Shown: positions 22,668 to 34,274 of the stretch, piece by piece
How the letters are laid out: each line of letters opens with the position of its first letter
Numbering within the stretch: position 1 is the stretch's first letter
NCBI RefSeq assembly: GCF_022376445.1
Contig: NW_025954966.1
Location: forward strand, 62,001 to 126,000
Reading direction: 5' to 3'
DNA length: 64,000 nucleotides
From: Fomitopsis serialis
Lineage: Eukaryota > Basidiomycota > Agaricomycetes > Polyporales > Fomitopsidaceae
The notes under the pieces: model-generated
What the model was told of the DNA's origin: nothing
Database searches by the model: none
Seen by the model: only the letters and a program-made list of their open reading frames with translations
Program-made: the position numbers and the translations under genes

Positions 22668-24945
22668 GACGCTCGAGGTTCCGGCGCTGGTCACACCGAA
22701 CGCCGTTCCGTCTGCGAATGGTATGGTGTTTTTGAACTCGACGTTTATGCGACTCTGACCGTCTGTGTTCTGCAGACGCGAAGGTATCGACCGGTTCGAA
22801 GCGCAAGTCTTCGCAGCCAGCTGATGCAAGTAGTTCGAAACGGCGGAAGACGGACACCAAACTCACGGGGCTGACCAAAGACGTCACGGTTGGCAGGGAC
22901 AACAAGCACGCGAAAGAGAACGATCCAAGCCGCCCGGCCCCGATGGTGCAGATGGCCATCTACGCCTCCGAAATGCTTGCTGTAGAGGGGCTAATCAGGA
23001 ATCACGCACTGGGCATGCTTACCCAAGGTTTGTGTTTGTTCGGCGCTGTCTTGTCCGGGCTGACCACAACACATACAGATGATTGGACGTGGTTATGGTA
23101 TTTCGACAGCGCGGGGGCGGTCCAAGCGCAGGGCTTCAATATACTCGCACACACCGCAGACTTCGTGCTCATCTTGATGTTGCTCCAGCGCTTCAAGCTC
23201 CCGCAGTGGGGGTTTCCGGAGGGGACGAACTCTGAGGCGAGACTCGACGTGATCCGGTGTCTATCTCCACCGCGAGCTGAGATCCCGGGACCGGCTGGTG
23301 GCACAAGAGACCCGGCACGTCAGCCGGTCGAGACCTTCGAAGTCGTTGGAACGGGCAAGGATGATTTGCCCAAGACCATGGTGGTGGATCCAGAGCGTAT
23401 TCTGCACAAGCCCTCGCCTATTCTGAGAGGGCGTCGAACGATGGTGCTTGAGGCGCAGGACCCGGGCATGCCTACAATGTCTTACGTCGCGAAATGGTCA
23501 TATCCCGAGACGATACGCTGCAATGAGGCCAAGGCGATCTGGATAGCTCGCGAGATTGTCGAGGACATGGACAAAGAGGCGCTGGGATCGCTGACAGACG
23601 TGGTCGCATTCAAGGACTTCGCGCACCTGTCTACAGACAACATCCGACGCCATCTCCGTCTATTCAGCGACCCCACACAGTCGCTCGTCGACGCTGAGTA
23701 CCACGGGGAGCGCATTCTGCGGTGCATCTTCGAGGTGAAGCTCAAGCCATTGACGTATCTGACCGGCTTCGAGTTCGTGCGGGGCATAATCGATTGCATT
23801 AACTGTAAGTGTCTCCGCGTGATCGATTTGTGCGATGTCCTCAACGTCTTGACAGGTCACAAACTCCTGTGGATCGGTAATGGCAAGCACAGAATCGAAC
23901 ACACCGACCTGAGCTTTTGGAACCTTGGCGTTTGCCCATTTTCGCTGCGCGTCAGGGTGCGCGACCTCGACCTTGCTCGTGTGGTGATAGTCGGCCAGCC
24001 AAGCCAACCTCAAGGGTCAGAGAGGACGGGCACCATCCCGTTCATGGCGCTTGACCTATTGGACGACGCCTACTGGAAAGGTGATCTCGAGCGCCTCTAT
24101 CGCCACGATCTGGAGGCCTTCGTGTGGGTCACGGTGTACTACGCTTGGGCCTTCAACGACGAAGGAGTTGAAGACGAGGCTTCCCCAGTTCAAGCCTGGC
24201 TGACGAACGACTACGACCTATGCAGACTCAAGAAGGTTACCTTCCTTGCGCGTCAGGCGATCCATGAACTCCCGGACTACAAAACGAGCCAGGGCAAAGA
24301 CTCCACGTTCGGAATAGTCCTGTCCTTTGCCAGGCGGCTTTCTCGCTGGCTAAACATAGAGCGCTCGCTCCAGTCAGCTACAAACCCACACTGGCCTGAT
24401 CCTTTCGATGAGTCCGCCGACGACGAAGGTGTCGAGAATGAGCCACTCTTCTCAGATGGGAAACATGGCGATAAGCTCCAAGACGCAGTTCGTGTTTTCG
24501 AACACCTCTGGGATCACCTCAAGGGTTTTCGCTCGGTAGTCAAGGGCGTGGAGGTGACGCCTGAGCGGGTTGAATATTACATGGAACGAGAGAAGAAGAT
24601 CGAGAAGTTGAAGGCGCAGCGTAGGGCGGAGGACGACAGATTGGACAGAGAAGCAGACGACGAGGAAAGGGAACGGAAGAAGGCTAAGAAGGCGGAGGAG
24701 GAGGAGGCACGAGAGGAGTGCGACCGGCTTGTGGATCTGTACTCTCCGTTGCTATCATACGACCGGACTTGGTTACATACCTACATTTTGGACGATTTCC
24801 TGCATTGAAGATGCTACGTATACTATATGTCGCTCGTCTCGTTCTCCACGGGTGGTGCAGGGCACCGAACCACTCGCGACAACCATTATGTATAGGCGGC
24901 TACGTATATAATATACACGAACTTACTCGGTTCTGAAGGGTTTCT

Positions 24946-25548
24946 TCGTGGCGCACGCCCGGACGTGACCGGTATGAATATCTGACAGACATTCCTCACG
25001 CGACAAGAGCTAAAACACAGCTTGTCAATGTCATTGTTAGTTGGAAAGATGTAACATGTATTACTGAGACGAAAACACGCAGTGCGCCGAACGCTACCCA
25101 ATACAGGACTACAACCGCACTGAGTACAGCGACGAAGACACGTCTGAACCTGCCCTGCTCGTCCTTCCCATCCCCCCGCGCTCGCCGACAGCAAACCGGA
25201 AGCTGGACGCGGTCGCCTGTCACCATAAGCAAGATCTGAAAGAAACTGAAGTCAGCACAAACTCGACGCTTTGCAACGAAAAACAAAGGGGTTCAGAGAT
25301 AGCGGGCGCGCCTGCCAAAGCAGACGGCCCGAAGGTAGCTGAGATAATGTTCTGCAACGCAAGGTAACCCTTGCTAAAGCCAAATGCCTCAAACATCATA
25401 ACGAGGACGGCAGCCATCCGAGAGGTGGAAGAAGTACTCACCGAGTGCAAGAAGACGGACGTGCCCCTGGTTGCGAGGACGATCACCTCGGGGTTATGTA
25501 CACAACGAATGTACACGGAGAATGCTATTGACATGGCCCACGTGGGCG
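24946..25548. other. Intergenic between FunK1 copy 2 and the 25549 gene
   Basis: About 600 bp. Two minus-strand frames (25534-25220 and 25286-24996) contain hydrophobic stretches such as FVAVLSAVVVLYWVAFGAL and could be remnants of a small membrane-protein gene. I could not join them convincingly and the first lies only 15 bp past the neighbour's stop, so it is not called a gene. Confidence 0.35.
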
Positions 25549-26674
25549 TTAGGTGCCAGTGACTTGTTCAGCTACGCGAGACTGGGTGTCCTCAGGCTCC
25601 ACCGAAGACTCGATAGTCTCTGCAGACTTGATCTTCCTCTTCTTATACGGACCTCGTTTGCCTAGCGGTGTCAACCCGTCAGCCGCTGAGTGGTACATGC
25701 AGAGGATGAACGACGCTTACGTTTCGGCGGGGGAGGGGGCTTGTATGCTAGACCCAGAAAGCTCAAATCATAGGTCTCCACAGCGTCTCGCATATGCAGC
25801 TTCGCCGAGGCACGATACTGGACACGGTGAACGGCTGCGACAATTGTCAGCTTGGGCAACAAAAACAGGCACAATACCGACGTACCAAGTGATTTCGAGG
25901 AGCCATATATGGGTTCCATACGACGCTGGACGTTCTGCATGACACTAACAAGCACATGTTTACACGAGCTTACCGCAGCACAGCAGAGGAGACGAACTTG
26001 GCGTCGACAAGACCACTAGAAGACATGACGGCCATGACCATCTCCCAGCCGAACGGGGCGAAACGGTTCTGCATGCTCTCCGCGGCGGGCGGCTTGTGAG
26101 CGGCGACAAAAGCAAGAATGCGCGCGAGGTGGGTGGCGGCTTCGTCCACAAGGGCATCGAGGCTCGCCTGCGGGAGTAGTGTGCTGGCAAAGTCGTCATC
26201 CAGATCTTTCAGCAGTTCAGCATCGTGGGGAGTGGTGTCGGGCCCAGTGAGAGATCTCTTGAGGTGCTGCACAGTAAGGGCCTTGACCTCGTCTTCAAGC
26301 GTCCATTCGGGGACGTGCACGTCACCAGCCATGAGGGGCCATCGTGTCCAAGTGTCCCGCGGTTTCTTCGACTGGCGCTTACTTGAGGGACGCTTGCGCT
26401 TCAGCTGAGACTGGGGTTGCTCCACGACAGAGGACTCCGCAACGACAGAGACTTGCGACGTGTACTCCGTCAAGGATGACTTGGGTTCTTCGTCGTCCAG
26501 ACTGATGTCGTCGTCCTCGAATAGATCATCGTCGGTAGCAGGCGCAGACGAGTGGGCTCGGATGAGCTGGCTGGAGAGGTCGAGCGTGTCGCGGTTCCTG
26601 AGAGCGCGTAGAAGTGCAGAATATTCAGAGATCTCGGCGTGCAGGGCTGCAGGGACGCGTGGACGCTTGCTCAT
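25549..26674 (-). CDS. Basic nuclear-type protein of unknown function
   Basis: Four minus-strand exons, 26674-25998, 25944-25886, 25834-25721 and 25661-25549, give 320 residues. Phases match at every junction, and the third intron has a good branch-point-like ctgac. Features are an N-terminal helical segment (ALHAEISEYSALLRALRNR), an acidic run (EDDDISLDDEE, about residues 50-60), a Lys/Arg-rich patch (KRKRPSSKRQSKKPR, about 90) and a second basic cluster at the end (K-R-K-R-G-P-Y-K-K-R-K). The two basic clusters look like nuclear localisation signals. Family not recognised; I considered rDNA transcription factors of the UAF type but see no SANT signature. The start at 26674 was chosen over an in-frame upstream start at 26803 because the extra 43 residues are compositionally unlike the rest. 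Confidence 0.65.
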
Positions 26675-27834
26675 CGTCGCCAGCGAGGAATGCGACACGA
26701 AGGGACGAGGGACAACTGGCGCGCAGAAGCGAGCGCTTTGTCTGTTTGAGCGTGGGAGGGTGAGGTAAGCAAAACTGTACAGTAGCACCCGCCACAGAAT
26801 CATAACCCCGCACTCGGCGGTCTGGGCTCGTTAGCACTTCCCACAATTCGAACGAGTGAGTACGCTGCTGCCGTGTTGCCTCCGCGCGTTGTTCTTGCTG
26901 ACAGTGTGTGGCCTACAGAATGAGAGATAAGTGGAAGAAGAAGAGGTCTCGCCGCCTTAGGCGCAAGCGCAGAAAAATGCGGGCTCGCTCCAGTACGTTC
27001 TCCTGTTTCTCTGTCCGTGACAGGTCTTTAATGCCATATCTCGTATGACAGAGTAATCTGCTCGGTTGCTTGCGTTGCACCGTAGGGATGCCATGACAAA
27101 AACTCCAAGCGACGGCCACCATGCACGCACCTACCATGCACACGACGTCGGAGATGGAGAAATGCTGTATGCCAGAAGATGTAGCCTCGTGCGAGTGCTG
27201 CCCTCAGGTCCCGAGAGCGGCGGTGTCTCGACTATGTATCGTTATAGCCATTGGGCTGTGCTACGAAAGCCACCATGCAATGTCAATCATCCTGTAACAA
27301 TTGTTCTTCGTGTGTGCTGCCACATTAGCACGATTGGATCGGATGTGACAACGTCCTCGCCTCACAAACCGTATTTCTCGACGACAACAGGGCGTGCCCG
27401 ACGGTCGTTCTCGCAACACTGGATCGCGGACAGGAGGCATACGTCTCCAGTGCTGCGCGGCCATACGCGCTCGAACCGGCTGCGTAGAACAACGATGTCT
27501 TACACTGGGCGAGTGCAAGGTCTTGCGTCGTTTACGCACGGTCCTGCAATAACAGTCAGGCAGTTTGCCCATGGGCGATTGGTTACGGAGCTGGCCAACT
27601 CTGAACGCCCACACCGACCTGGAGGCGAAAGGTAATATGTTGGCATCCTGCTTAGCTGGCCCGCAGTCGTACGCACGTCGAACCAACAACTCAAGAAATC
27701 AGATTAGACACGTAAGAACGACCATGATAGAACTCCCTCTCTCCGCATATACACTAACTCATAGATCGACTGGAACATCACGAAACAGCAACTCAGACTC
27801 GGACATGACGCGATGAGCAGTCCACTCGTAAACC
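26675..27834. other. Intergenic, no gene recognised
   Basis: About 1.16 kb. A plus-strand frame at 27066-27635 (189 codons) has Arg/His-rich composition and no motif, and its antisense is also open. I regard it as non-coding. Confidence 0.4.
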
Positions 27835-29785
27835 TCACGACGACGGGACCACCAGCAGCGACGCGCCCCCATCTTTGGTGATGCGCAGTCTGGTCTTGAT
27901 CAAGACGCACTTGCGTCCGAATGAGGACAGGACCCTCCGTCCGTCGTCTGCCGCTTTATCCGCCAAGTCCCGAGTAGTCCCTAGTCCCGTCGGAGCAAGC
28001 AGCACTGCTTGGCCGGTCTACGAACCGGAAGCAATAGGTGATCAGTGGTACAGTACGCGCTTGCGAGAGGGGTCGCATTACCTGCAGATTCACGATGGTG
28101 TCGAAGGCCGCCTTCGAGTCGATATCGGCGGAGACGTGCTTGGCGACGTGCTCCCACCAAGCGGGAGAGGAGAAACGATGCAAAATCGTCACGCCGCACA
28201 GCTCGAGCAACACGGGAGGGACGACGGTAGGTTCTAATTACGACAAAATATCCCCGTCAGTGATGACACGCTTCGGCGACACTTGACTTACCTTGGGTGC
28301 TAATGATAACTCGCATTGCTTGATGACGTTGCTGGCGAATGAGAGACAGCAGTTCCTTCGTAAGTCCGGACGAGGTCTTGGTCGCTACCAGGTACTGCAT
28401 ACCATAGTCAAGTCAGCTCGGCTCTGCCATCAGTGCCCGACTTACCTTGTGGGCCTCATCCACCACAAGCACCTTCCCCGTGTCGACCTGCGCGCGAACG
28501 AACAGCCTCACGAGGATCTCGAAGAAACCACACGCCGACGCTGGGTCGATGAAAGGGTCGGACAAGTCGATGATAGTGAGTTGTCCGGGCGCAAACCGCG
28601 CAGGCGCTACATGGAACTTTCCTGGACCTTTCTTGTCCAAGAACGCTTCAAGCAGCGCGGTGCGCTGTTCGAGGCCCGCAAGCTGGGCGGGGTTGAACTT
28701 GCTCTTCTTCTGCTCGAGCGCCATCTTGAAGTTGTGGTACGTGTACTTCTCGCCGAGTTCGCGGAGGATCGACTGGGTATTGCAGTACGAGTTAGGGCGG
28801 GTACGAGGCAGACAACGAGGAGGAGCACTCACCAGCACTGTCTGCATGTACAGCGGGACATGGTCAGATGCACCAATCGCCATCATGGATAAGAATGCCT
28901 GGGCGTCGAGCTCCTCCTCGCTGAACTTGAGCGCCCTCACGACCACAGATGGCCCCAGGCGGGCATACACCTTCTTCATCGTGTTCAAGGACGATTTGGA
29001 TACATACACGACCACCGGGGGCGGCTCGATCGCTGTGTTATCAGTAATACCAACCCATGCGGCTTCGCACGGTTGAGAGTAGGCACCTCCTTCACCGAAG
29101 TGAAGGACAAGGCCTGCTAGCGGTTTCTTCAATTGGCCAATCGCAGAATAGCTCGGGACGAGCATATTCTCGAGCATGACAGAAGTGGTGTGCGACTTCC
29201 CCGATCCCTGGACACCGCATACCAGGGCCGAGAAGGGAGCATTCTTGTGAGATATGTCAGAGAAACAAAACTTTCACTCATACGCGACGCACCGTATTGA
29301 GGTAGATTCTTTTGTCACCGGCAATGTCCTTTGTACAAGGACCTGATCCATCACTTCGTGTGTTTACAAATTAGAGACGTAGCAGCGAGAGATGCAATGA
29401 AAGGCTTACTACACTCGAACAACAGAACCAAGAAGTCCCCGCTGTGGGAAGCGGTCTGGGCCGCCGCTTCGAGCATAAGCCTCTCGTGTGAATACGGGGG
29501 CGGTCTGCAGTTCGTGATCTTTCGTATCGCGGTCATCGAGTGCTTGATGCACCAGTAGTTGGTTCTCCTCCTAAAGTGGAATTAGCGAGGCTAATTTACC
29601 TGCGAAATGCGTTGAGGGTTCGCACCAAGTCACCATCGACAGAGGACGCAGCGGTGGATGACGGACTGCTAGCATCCGAACTCGACTGTCAAAGGAGATG
29701 AGTCGCACGGTTGCGCAGTGATGAAAGAAACACAACGTACGTCGGAGAGCGCGTCGACCAGTCTGCGGGTATCGAACCTTGACAT
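27835..29785 (-). CDS. Orphan P-loop NTPase
   Basis: Nine minus-strand exons give 483 residues: 29785-29741, 29685-29600, 29504-29410, 29342-29293, 29243-28833, 28772-28446, 28394-28292, 28233-28082 and 28017-27835. All phases close. Walker A is G-V-Q-G-S-G-K-S-H-T. It is preceded by K-R-I-Y-L-N-T-N-A-P-F-S-A-L, which supports the splice of exons 4 and 5. Walker B is V-L-V-V-D-E-A-H-K, ahead of a conserved RQQRH-type sensor region and a C-terminal S/T-Q motif. The fold is that of an additional-strand (ASCE) NTPase; which clade (HerA/FtsK-like or AAA) I cannot say from sight. Cytoplasmic or nuclear, with no signal peptide or membrane segment. The start at 29785 is the first Met that continues in frame; a short upstream exon is possible. 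Confidence 0.75.
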
Positions 29786-30742
29786 ACTGGGTGGCGGCAG
29801 GTAATGCGCAAGAGCGATTCGGAGCTGCGACAGCGACTGAAAGTCGGAGGGCGTGCTTACCGCGCCGGACCTGCCCCTGTACTTAAGGCATTGAGTCGAT
29901 ATTTTCTCGCATGCGAATCGATCCTGGAACGAGTGTGGACACGTTGTGCACGATGACTGTAAGGTTCAGGAAGTGTTTTTGCGCAGTATCACCTGTCTTG
30001 TCTCGTTGTATCCACAAGGCACAGCTAAGTCATGGCGGACCATGCACAGAAGATAGAAATCATGGTCCCTGAAGGGCCGCTCGCAAAGCGTTCCGATACT
30101 TAGTGGCGTTCCGAGGTGTATTCTTGGAAAGCGAAGCACCGTGGGATGGGCAGGATACTGCTCCCCGGGATTCGCAAGCCCTGGAACATTCGCGGCCCAT
30201 CAAGGAGTTCACCACCATATCAGGAAGTGCCCGGCAGCGTAATGCTTGCGTTGGCTCATGAGCCTGAGTGTGTGAGGTGTCTGTGTCAGCCATAGCATGC
30301 AGACGTTCGAGCAAATTCACGTACCAGGATGTCCGCGGCAATTCCGAGCGTGCGACAAAGCCTGCGTGAAGATGAGGAAGTCGTACACATATGGCCGGAA
30401 CATCCTAGAGCTCATCCAGGAGACTCACCCAAAGAAGCGTCCAGGTGAGGCGACCGAACGTTACCTTGACTGAAAAGTAGCGATCCGCGGGCTGCGTCGC
30501 GTTCAGTTGACAGAGCCGTTCGTAACACCATCGCCTCATGGCTAAGACGCGTTCCTCCAGCCTCATGTACGGATCGACTTACACTATTCGCTTACCGCCC
30601 AGACCTCTCTTCTACGCTCTGCAAAGTGATCAGGGTGCGTGCCATAACAAGGAATACGCAGCACAGAGACAATGACCTGATTGTATCACGGCCCAACGGA
30701 AAGCCAGTCCTACCAATACGACAACATGGAGTCGCGTGACGA
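29786..30742. other. Intergenic, no convincing gene
   Basis: About 950 bp. Short frames exist on both strands (minus 30341-30060, 93 codons), without motifs. One plus-strand stretch near 30350-30445 looks protein-like but has no partner exons. Confidence 0.35.
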
Positions 30743-32511
30743 CTATGGAGGTTGCTCGGCATACTGCAAGAAAGGTCCACGCAATACTGCATTCTCTTCG
30801 TCGATCTCCTCTGGCCGTGGCGTCTCCATGATGGTATCGACCCACGCCAGGCCCCACGCCTGGCTCCCTGCCTTCGTCCCTCCCAAAACGCGCTGCCCGT
30901 CGTCGACCGGCTCCCAGCGTGCTCGCGTCGGCTGCGTGTCCGAACGGTCTATCCAACACAGATCAGGAAGAGCCGACCTTCTACAGAAACCGACTCACAG
31001 TATACGGTTCCGGAGTGTGGCTCATACACGCCCAGAGGCGTCTGCTCCTTTTCGTCCCACACCTTCCGTCTCTTCCCCGTCTCCCTCTCCCTGTCTCTCG
31101 CCTCCTGTTCGCGACTGGAGCTGCCGTCCAGTGTGCCCCCGTATACCTTCATCGCCTCCGCGCGCATGTTCGCCCACTCTCTGCTCGCATCTGCGGTCCT
31201 TTGCGCCGCGGCATACATCCAGTTTTCTTCGTTCAAGCCATCCCGCGTGAGCAGGCTCTTCCGCACCGCGTTCAACGGGCCGTCGCTGTAAGGCCCCCAG
31301 CCAGAGCCACCGAAGATAGTAGTCGGTCCACCAGCACGGTACAATCCGATCCCGCTACCTGTGCGGTCTTTGCTTGCAGTGAGCTCTGGTGCAGCTGCTG
31401 CGGTGTCCTGGGGCTCGTCGACGGGGTCACCAGGCTTGAGACCTTTGGCGGTGCACTCCTCCAGCGCTTTATCCTCGTAGTAGTCGTCAAATACCCACTT
31501 CCCGTCTGCGCATTGTCAGTATGTTTGCTCAAAAGCCTCAATGCATACGCACCTTTTACCGTCTTGGCACCATGCAGTTTGTATGCACTGCGTGCGGTGA
31601 TCATCGTCACACTACGTGTGCGCAAGTGCGAGCCTAATTTGCCCACTTCGATGAGATACTCTTTCTCGGCCTGCGTCGCGTTCAGCTTCATGGCAAGCGG
31701 GTTGCGCCGGAAATAGTACAACGAGTCGCGGAAGCCAGAAGTGCGTGCTGCGTCGATTGCAAGCATGTACATTCGGTCGGGATGTCGGTTGGGCAATTGG
31801 AACGTCTGCGCTTTGAACTTGCGGTCTGGAGCAACGTCAGTTTGTTGGAGAGAGTAAACAATAGACATGCGCACCACCAATAAGGTTACCATACTGGTCG
31901 ATCTTTGCGTCGCCCTTCGGGTCGTCCTCGGTGACATACTCGTCGTTGTCGATGATGTAGACTTGTCCGTTTATGCGCCGGAAAGGCTTCCCACCGCCCG
32001 CAGGACCCTCTTCTGCATCCGCAGTGGGCACATCCTCCACAGGAGCAGGCATTTCCGCCTCCGCCGCGGCGCTCTCCTCACCCTGTTCGACCTCCTCGCC
32101 CGTCCGTTTCGGTAGCCTGATGGTGATTCCACGGCCTTTTCCCCTGCCTCGTCCGCGTCCCCTCGTTCTTGTTCTTGGTGTGCTCGTCCCCGATGCCTTG
32201 TTCCGGCTCCCTTTCGGTCTGCCCCTCCCTCTTTTCGCCGGGGTCTCCGCATCCTCAGCATCCTCGTCTTCGTCAGGGTCGACGACGCTGCCATCCTCGT
32301 CCGCTGTCTGGGCATCCACGTCTACATCTATGTCATCTTCTGGCTGTGGAGTTGCTGTTTCGTCTGCTTGCTCGTCATCTGCGTTAGGCTCTTCCGCGTC
32401 GGTGATTGTAACTTCCTCTTCTTCAACAGGTGTTTCGCGTGAACTCGACGCTGCAGGTGGCCTTCGTCCGGGTGGCCTGATTCTTATTTTCGGGCCGACT
32501 CGAGGAGCCAT
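30743..32511 (-). CDS. RSC7: RSC7/NPL6 subunit of the RSC/SWI-SNF chromatin remodeller
   Basis: Four minus-strand exons, 32511-31875, 31825-31553, 31505-30999 and 30948-30743, give 540 residues. The first 160 residues are acidic and low complexity with AT-hook-like K-R-G-R-G-R-P-K-G-S and RGRGRGRGK. The conserved core starts R-R-I-N-G-Q-V-Y-I-I-D-N-D-E-Y-V and continues D-Q-Y-G-N-L-I-G-G, R-K-F-K-A-Q-T-F and R-D-S-L-Y-Y-F-R-R-N. The C-terminal block has G-V-Y-E-P-H-S-G-T and, after the last intron, R-S-D-T-Q-P-T-R-A-R-W-E-P. This is the family pattern of Rsc7/Npl6 and Swp82. Function is known from yeast as a nuclear nucleosome-remodelling complex subunit. The last splice was chosen so that the Q-P-T-R-x-R-W motif is in frame. 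No lesions seen. Confidence 0.93.
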
Positions 32512-34274
32512 GTTGAGAGCCGTCAGAAATATGTGTAGTTTTGTCCGGAAATCCGAAGAGAATAACGCGCTATGCGTGGTCGGTGGGAGTGAACGAGTGC
32601 AATGGACGCGACTGTGGCGATTGCCACACGGTGCAAGAGATTCAATCGGGAATCTCAGCCATAGGAGGTAGCGGGCGCTAATTCCATTTCAGTCAAGTTC
32701 GACCTTCCTCCGAGTCAGTACAAAACTTCACTTGTGTACACCATACGGTCGTCGCTTATCCTCTTTTTTGTGCGCTCGCATACTGAACTGTCCAAAAAAT
32801 ATGGTACGTGTCCTTGGGGCTGACGAGAAGACAGTAAACAGCTGTGACATACATGTACAGACCCATTTTCAGGGCATCTCAACGCGCAGGTACGAGGACT
32901 CTGCTAATGAATTTGTCCATAATATCTTACCTCCACCATCGGAGCAACACTCAAACTCCAGCCGACTGTATCGACCTGGGGCGTAGCCATACCTGTAGGA
33001 AAGGCCGACTCCTGAACGAGGTTATGTGCATCCAGCATTTGCTGGTAATCGCAGTACATCACCCTCAAATCCTCGGAGGACACTGGTGGAACGATGACCC
33101 GGTCTGACTATGCAGCTATATTGCATGCAGCTTCATGAACGGGTGCCTGCGCGGAATGCCTGGATCGCTGCCTTCATTCGATCGTCCCGAACCCAGGTCA
33201 CATCATCCCTGTTTCGCGTCCAGCCGTCTGCCACCAGAGGGGTGCCGAGATCGGGTTTGTCGTTGGCCCCTTGCGGGGCCTGTTTATGGAGACGTCTGGA
33301 TCATCAGTGAGCCAGCCCGCTGTCGACACGGAGCACCACGTTTCCGCCCATCGCTGAATCGCTGGGACCTATTAGGTGTGTACGCTCAAATTGGTTCCTG
33401 ATTGACATCCGTAATACGTCGACCTTACGAACCTCGGTGCGGAGGATGGCCGTGTATGATGTGCATTCTGACCTGTGCTTTGACAGAAGCACTTACAGGA
33501 CCCATGTAGTCGTGCTCGATGGAGACTGTCGGCCTTCGTCACCGGAAATCACCGCCCTCTTCACTTACCGGGCTAAGATTTATACTGCTGTAGGCACGAA
33601 TGAGCAACTTCAAATTCTTCAATTAGTACGCAAGAGGTACCGGCATGTCAGTCGCTACATGTGTAGATGGCCGGGAAATGAGTATCGGTGATAAGCCCCT
33701 GCACACGCTAGACTTTGAAGATAAACTCGCGCAGGACACCCCATACTTTGACCGCTAACGGTGCAAATGCTTATCTCGTTTAGACCCTGCAGAGAGTCTA
33801 GACGACATCTTTCATGAACTGGCTGAGAAGCCCTCTCACGAGCAGCGCGCGCCTTCCGAATGGGTCAAACATACGCATATATGCTGGTAAGCACCAAGTA
33901 CCGAGTCGTCAAATGACACAGCAACTGAATCGACGTCGACTCTGCAGCTCGTCTCGGGAGGTTATTTTGATCACAGCGTTCGACGTGTATCTTCCGATAC
34001 ATCGCGCCGGCTTCCGCGGCAGACTAGCACTTATCAACAACCCGTTATCGTCAAAGACTCTACGGTCCGCTGAGGACCGCGAACTGGTGGAGTGGCTCGT
34101 ACCTGACCCATGTACGACGCACGGATGTCCGCACAATCGTTTGTTTAGGGTGCGGCGGGTATAAAGCCATGACTTCGCATCTGCTCCGGCCGGCTGCCCC
34201 GCGACCACCAGCGGCCTCGTTCGCCTACCGTCCTCGGCCTCCAGGACCAAGCGGAGCCCTGACACGACCTCAAG
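32512..34274. other. Intergenic, no gene recognised
   Basis: About 1.76 kb. Plus- and minus-strand frames of 60-115 codons overlap one another and show no motif; the minus-strand frame at 34631-33909 is antisense to the permease first exon. The promoters of RSC7 (minus) and the permease (plus) should lie at the two ends. Confidence 0.4.

Larger units (their letters stand above)
15610..24808 (+). pseudogene. FunK1-type kinase, copy 2, split by a mobile element
   Basis: Exons 15610-15767, 15828-16022 and 16076-16531 align with exons 1-3 of the copy at 8721. The frame then runs into foreign DNA at 16532. It resumes at 22668-22720, 22776-23027, 23079-23804 and 23856-24808. Joining 16531 to 22668 restores an unbroken 930-codon frame, so no other lesion is visible. 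The kinase core has Y-V-A-K-W, H-T-D-L-S-F-W-N-L and R-D-L-D-L-A (DLD where copy 1 has DFD). Without excision, translation from the native start would read through to a stop at 16785-16787 and lose the whole kinase domain. The 3' half could in principle be expressed from element sequences, but nothing shows that. Confidence 0.9.
12030..24945. repeat. Segmental duplication, copy 2, expanded by two insertions
   Basis: Homologous to 7250-11970 but interrupted twice: by about 2.2 kb of repeat-rich DNA (13230-15475) between the two genes, and by a 6.1-kb mobile element (16532-22657) inside the kinase gene. Removing both would leave a unit of about 4.6 kb, close to copy 1. Confidence 0.75.

Noticed and set aside
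25220..25534. Minus-strand membrane protein gene
   Set aside because: Hydrophobic frames are present but could not be joined with good splice sites, and the frame begins 15 bp after another gene's stop.
28293..29076. Long plus-strand frames at 28293-28892 and 28447-29076
   Set aside because: Antisense shadows of the P-loop NTPase exons.
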